Assembly: GCF_003013695.1 (NCBI RefSeq)
Contig: NZ_CP027792.1
Location: 633,501-697,500 of the forward strand
Source: Pulveribacter suum
GTDB taxonomy: Bacteria > Pseudomonadota > Gammaproteobacteria > Burkholderiales > Burkholderiaceae_C
Length of the DNA: 64,000 nt
Direction of reading: 5' to 3'
Shown here: positions 63,053 through 64,000 of the stretch, piece by piece
Layout of the letters: the number at the start of each line of letters is the position of its first letter
Position numbering within the stretch: the first letter of the stretch is position 1
Position numbers and translations under genes: made by a program
The notes under the pieces: generated by a model
Told to the model about the DNA's origin: nothing
What the model saw: only the letters and a program-made list of their open reading frames with translations
The model's database searches: none

Positions 63053-64000
63053 ATGCGCTTTTTCAAAGACCTGAGCCTGTCGGCCGCCACGGCGGGTTTC
63101 GTTGCCGTGCTGGTGGGTTTCACCAGCTCCGTCGCCCTGGTGTTCCAGGCCGCGCAGGCCTTCGGCGCGACGCCGGCGCAGACCACCTCGTGGATGTGGG
63201 CGCTCGGCCTGGGGATGGGACTGTGCTCGCTGGTGCCCTCGCTCATCCTGCGCCAGCCGGTCATGGTGGCCTGGTCCACGCCTGGCGCGGCAGTGCTGGC
63301 AGCGGCCGGAGCGTCAGGCACCTTCGGCATGGGCGAGGCGGTGGGCGCCTTCATGGCCTGCGCCGCGCTCATCACGCTGGCGGGCGTCACCGGCTGGTTC
63401 GAGCGCGTCATGAACCGCATCCCCATGGAAATCGCCTCGGCCCTGCTGGCCGGCGTGCTGGCGCGCTTTGGCATGCAGGCCTTCTCGGCGCTGCAGACGG
63501 CCCTCGGACTGGTGCTGGCCATGCTGCTGACCTACCTGTTGGCGCGCCGCCTGCTGCCGCGCTATGCCGTGGTGCTGACGCTGGCCGCCGGCATCGTATG
63601 GGCGGCCGCGGGCGGAAAGATGCAGTGGTCGGCCGTGCAGCTGGAGCTGGCGCGCCCGGTGTTCACCGCGCCGGTGTTCACCTTCCAGGCCTTCATGAGC
63701 CTGGCACTGCCGCTGTTCATCGTCACCATGGCCTCGCAAAACCTGCCCGGCGTGGCCGTCATGCGCGCCACCGGCTACCAGCTGCCCGTGTCGCGCCTGA
63801 TCTCCATGACGGGGCTGGCCACCCTGGTGCTGGCGCCCTTCGGGGCCTTTGCGCTGAACTTCAGCGCCATCACCGCCGCCATCTGCATGGGTCCGGAAGC
63901 GCACCCGGAGCGCGAGCGGCGCTATGCCGCAGCCGTGTCCTGCGGACTGCTGTACGTGCTGGTCGGCATCTTCGGGGCCGTGGTCACCGGCCTGCTGACG
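63053..64000 (+). CDS. Benzoate/H+ symporter family protein (BenE), partial
   Basis: At least 316 aa; the frame is open at the window end. Begins MRFFKDLSLSAATAGFVAVL and carries the BenE pattern VLVGFTSSVALVFQAAQAFG, then WSTPGAAVLAA and later AFALNFSAITAAICMGPEAH. A 12-helix transporter of the benzoate:H+ type; substrate among aromatic acids is uncertain without neighbours. The 3' end lies outside. Confidence 0.9.
   Translation, partial: MRFFKDLSLSAATAGFVAVLVGFTSSVALVFQAAQAFGATPAQTTSWMWALGLGMGLCSLVPSLILRQPVMVAWSTPGAAVLAAAGASGTFGMGEAVGAFMACAALITLAGVTGWFERVMNRIPMEIASALLAGVLARFGMQAFSALQTALGLVLAMLLTYLLARRLLPRYAVVLTLAAGIVWAAAGGKMQWSAVQLELARPVFTAPVFTFQAFMSLALPLFIVTMASQNLPGVAVMRATGYQLPVSRLISMTGLATLVLAPFGAFALNFSAITAAICMGPEAHPERERRYAAAVSCGLLYVLVGIFGAVVTGLLT

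Overview
The window is GC-rich chromosomal DNA from a betaproteobacterium, almost certainly family Comamonadaceae (Acidovorax/Alicycliphilus/Melaminivora-like). The indications are the codon bias, the hpf-ptsN-hprK order, the Burkholderiales-type GshA, the short-type ArgC, the DUF3717-DUF1289 fusion protein, and many copies of a ~50-bp palindromic dispersed repeat that I associate from memory with this family. The species cannot be fixed from the sequence.

Layout. 1-6660: a TetR regulator followed by an RND efflux operon (outer-membrane factor, adaptor, pump), with a TetR-like palindrome in front. 6660-7040: a candidate C-rich small RNA and a terminator. 7040-16810: housekeeping genes (GST, purB, yaeQ, a TerC-family protein behind a yybP-ykoY-type riboswitch, a BepA-like protease, moaC, an SSB-like protein, tRNA-Arg(TCT), a lipoprotein amidohydrolase).

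16810-24280 is the accessory region. It holds truncated gene remnants (BrnT-like toxin, AAA ATPase), an 11-unit 8-bp tandem repeat, a VapBC pair with a broken toxin, an intact Phd/VapC pair, a DNA/RNA non-specific endonuclease, and two decayed REP-associated tyrosine transposase (RAYT) copies. Between the RAYT copies lies an integron gene cassette with an attC site at each end. An AT-rich type IV pilin gene with a TfpZ-type accessory gene follows. Copies of a short AATTGG...TGAC(C/T)CCAATT motif sit between the modules of this region.

24280-64000 returns to core functions: FHA and PP2C signalling proteins, sucCD, argC, an MFS transporter, ssb, corA, tsaB-rimI-UDG-like, dacB, two SGNH-family lipoproteins (one lacking catalytic residues), an OmpW-type protein, sua5, purEK, cnoX, a META-domain lipoprotein that seems to start at CTG, purC, hpf-ptsN-hprK, fur/bamE, dapB, exbBD, leuS-lptE-holA, proA, trkAH, gshA, kup and a benE-type transporter cut by the window edge. 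Four purine genes (purB, purE, purK, purC), two t6A genes (tsaB, sua5) and three potassium-uptake genes (trkA, trkH, kup) are present.

The least ordinary features are the motif-punctuated accessory region with its integrase-free cassette and the dispersed repeat, which has become coding sequence in several conserved genes (bepA-like, proA, purK, cnoX, the RND adaptor).
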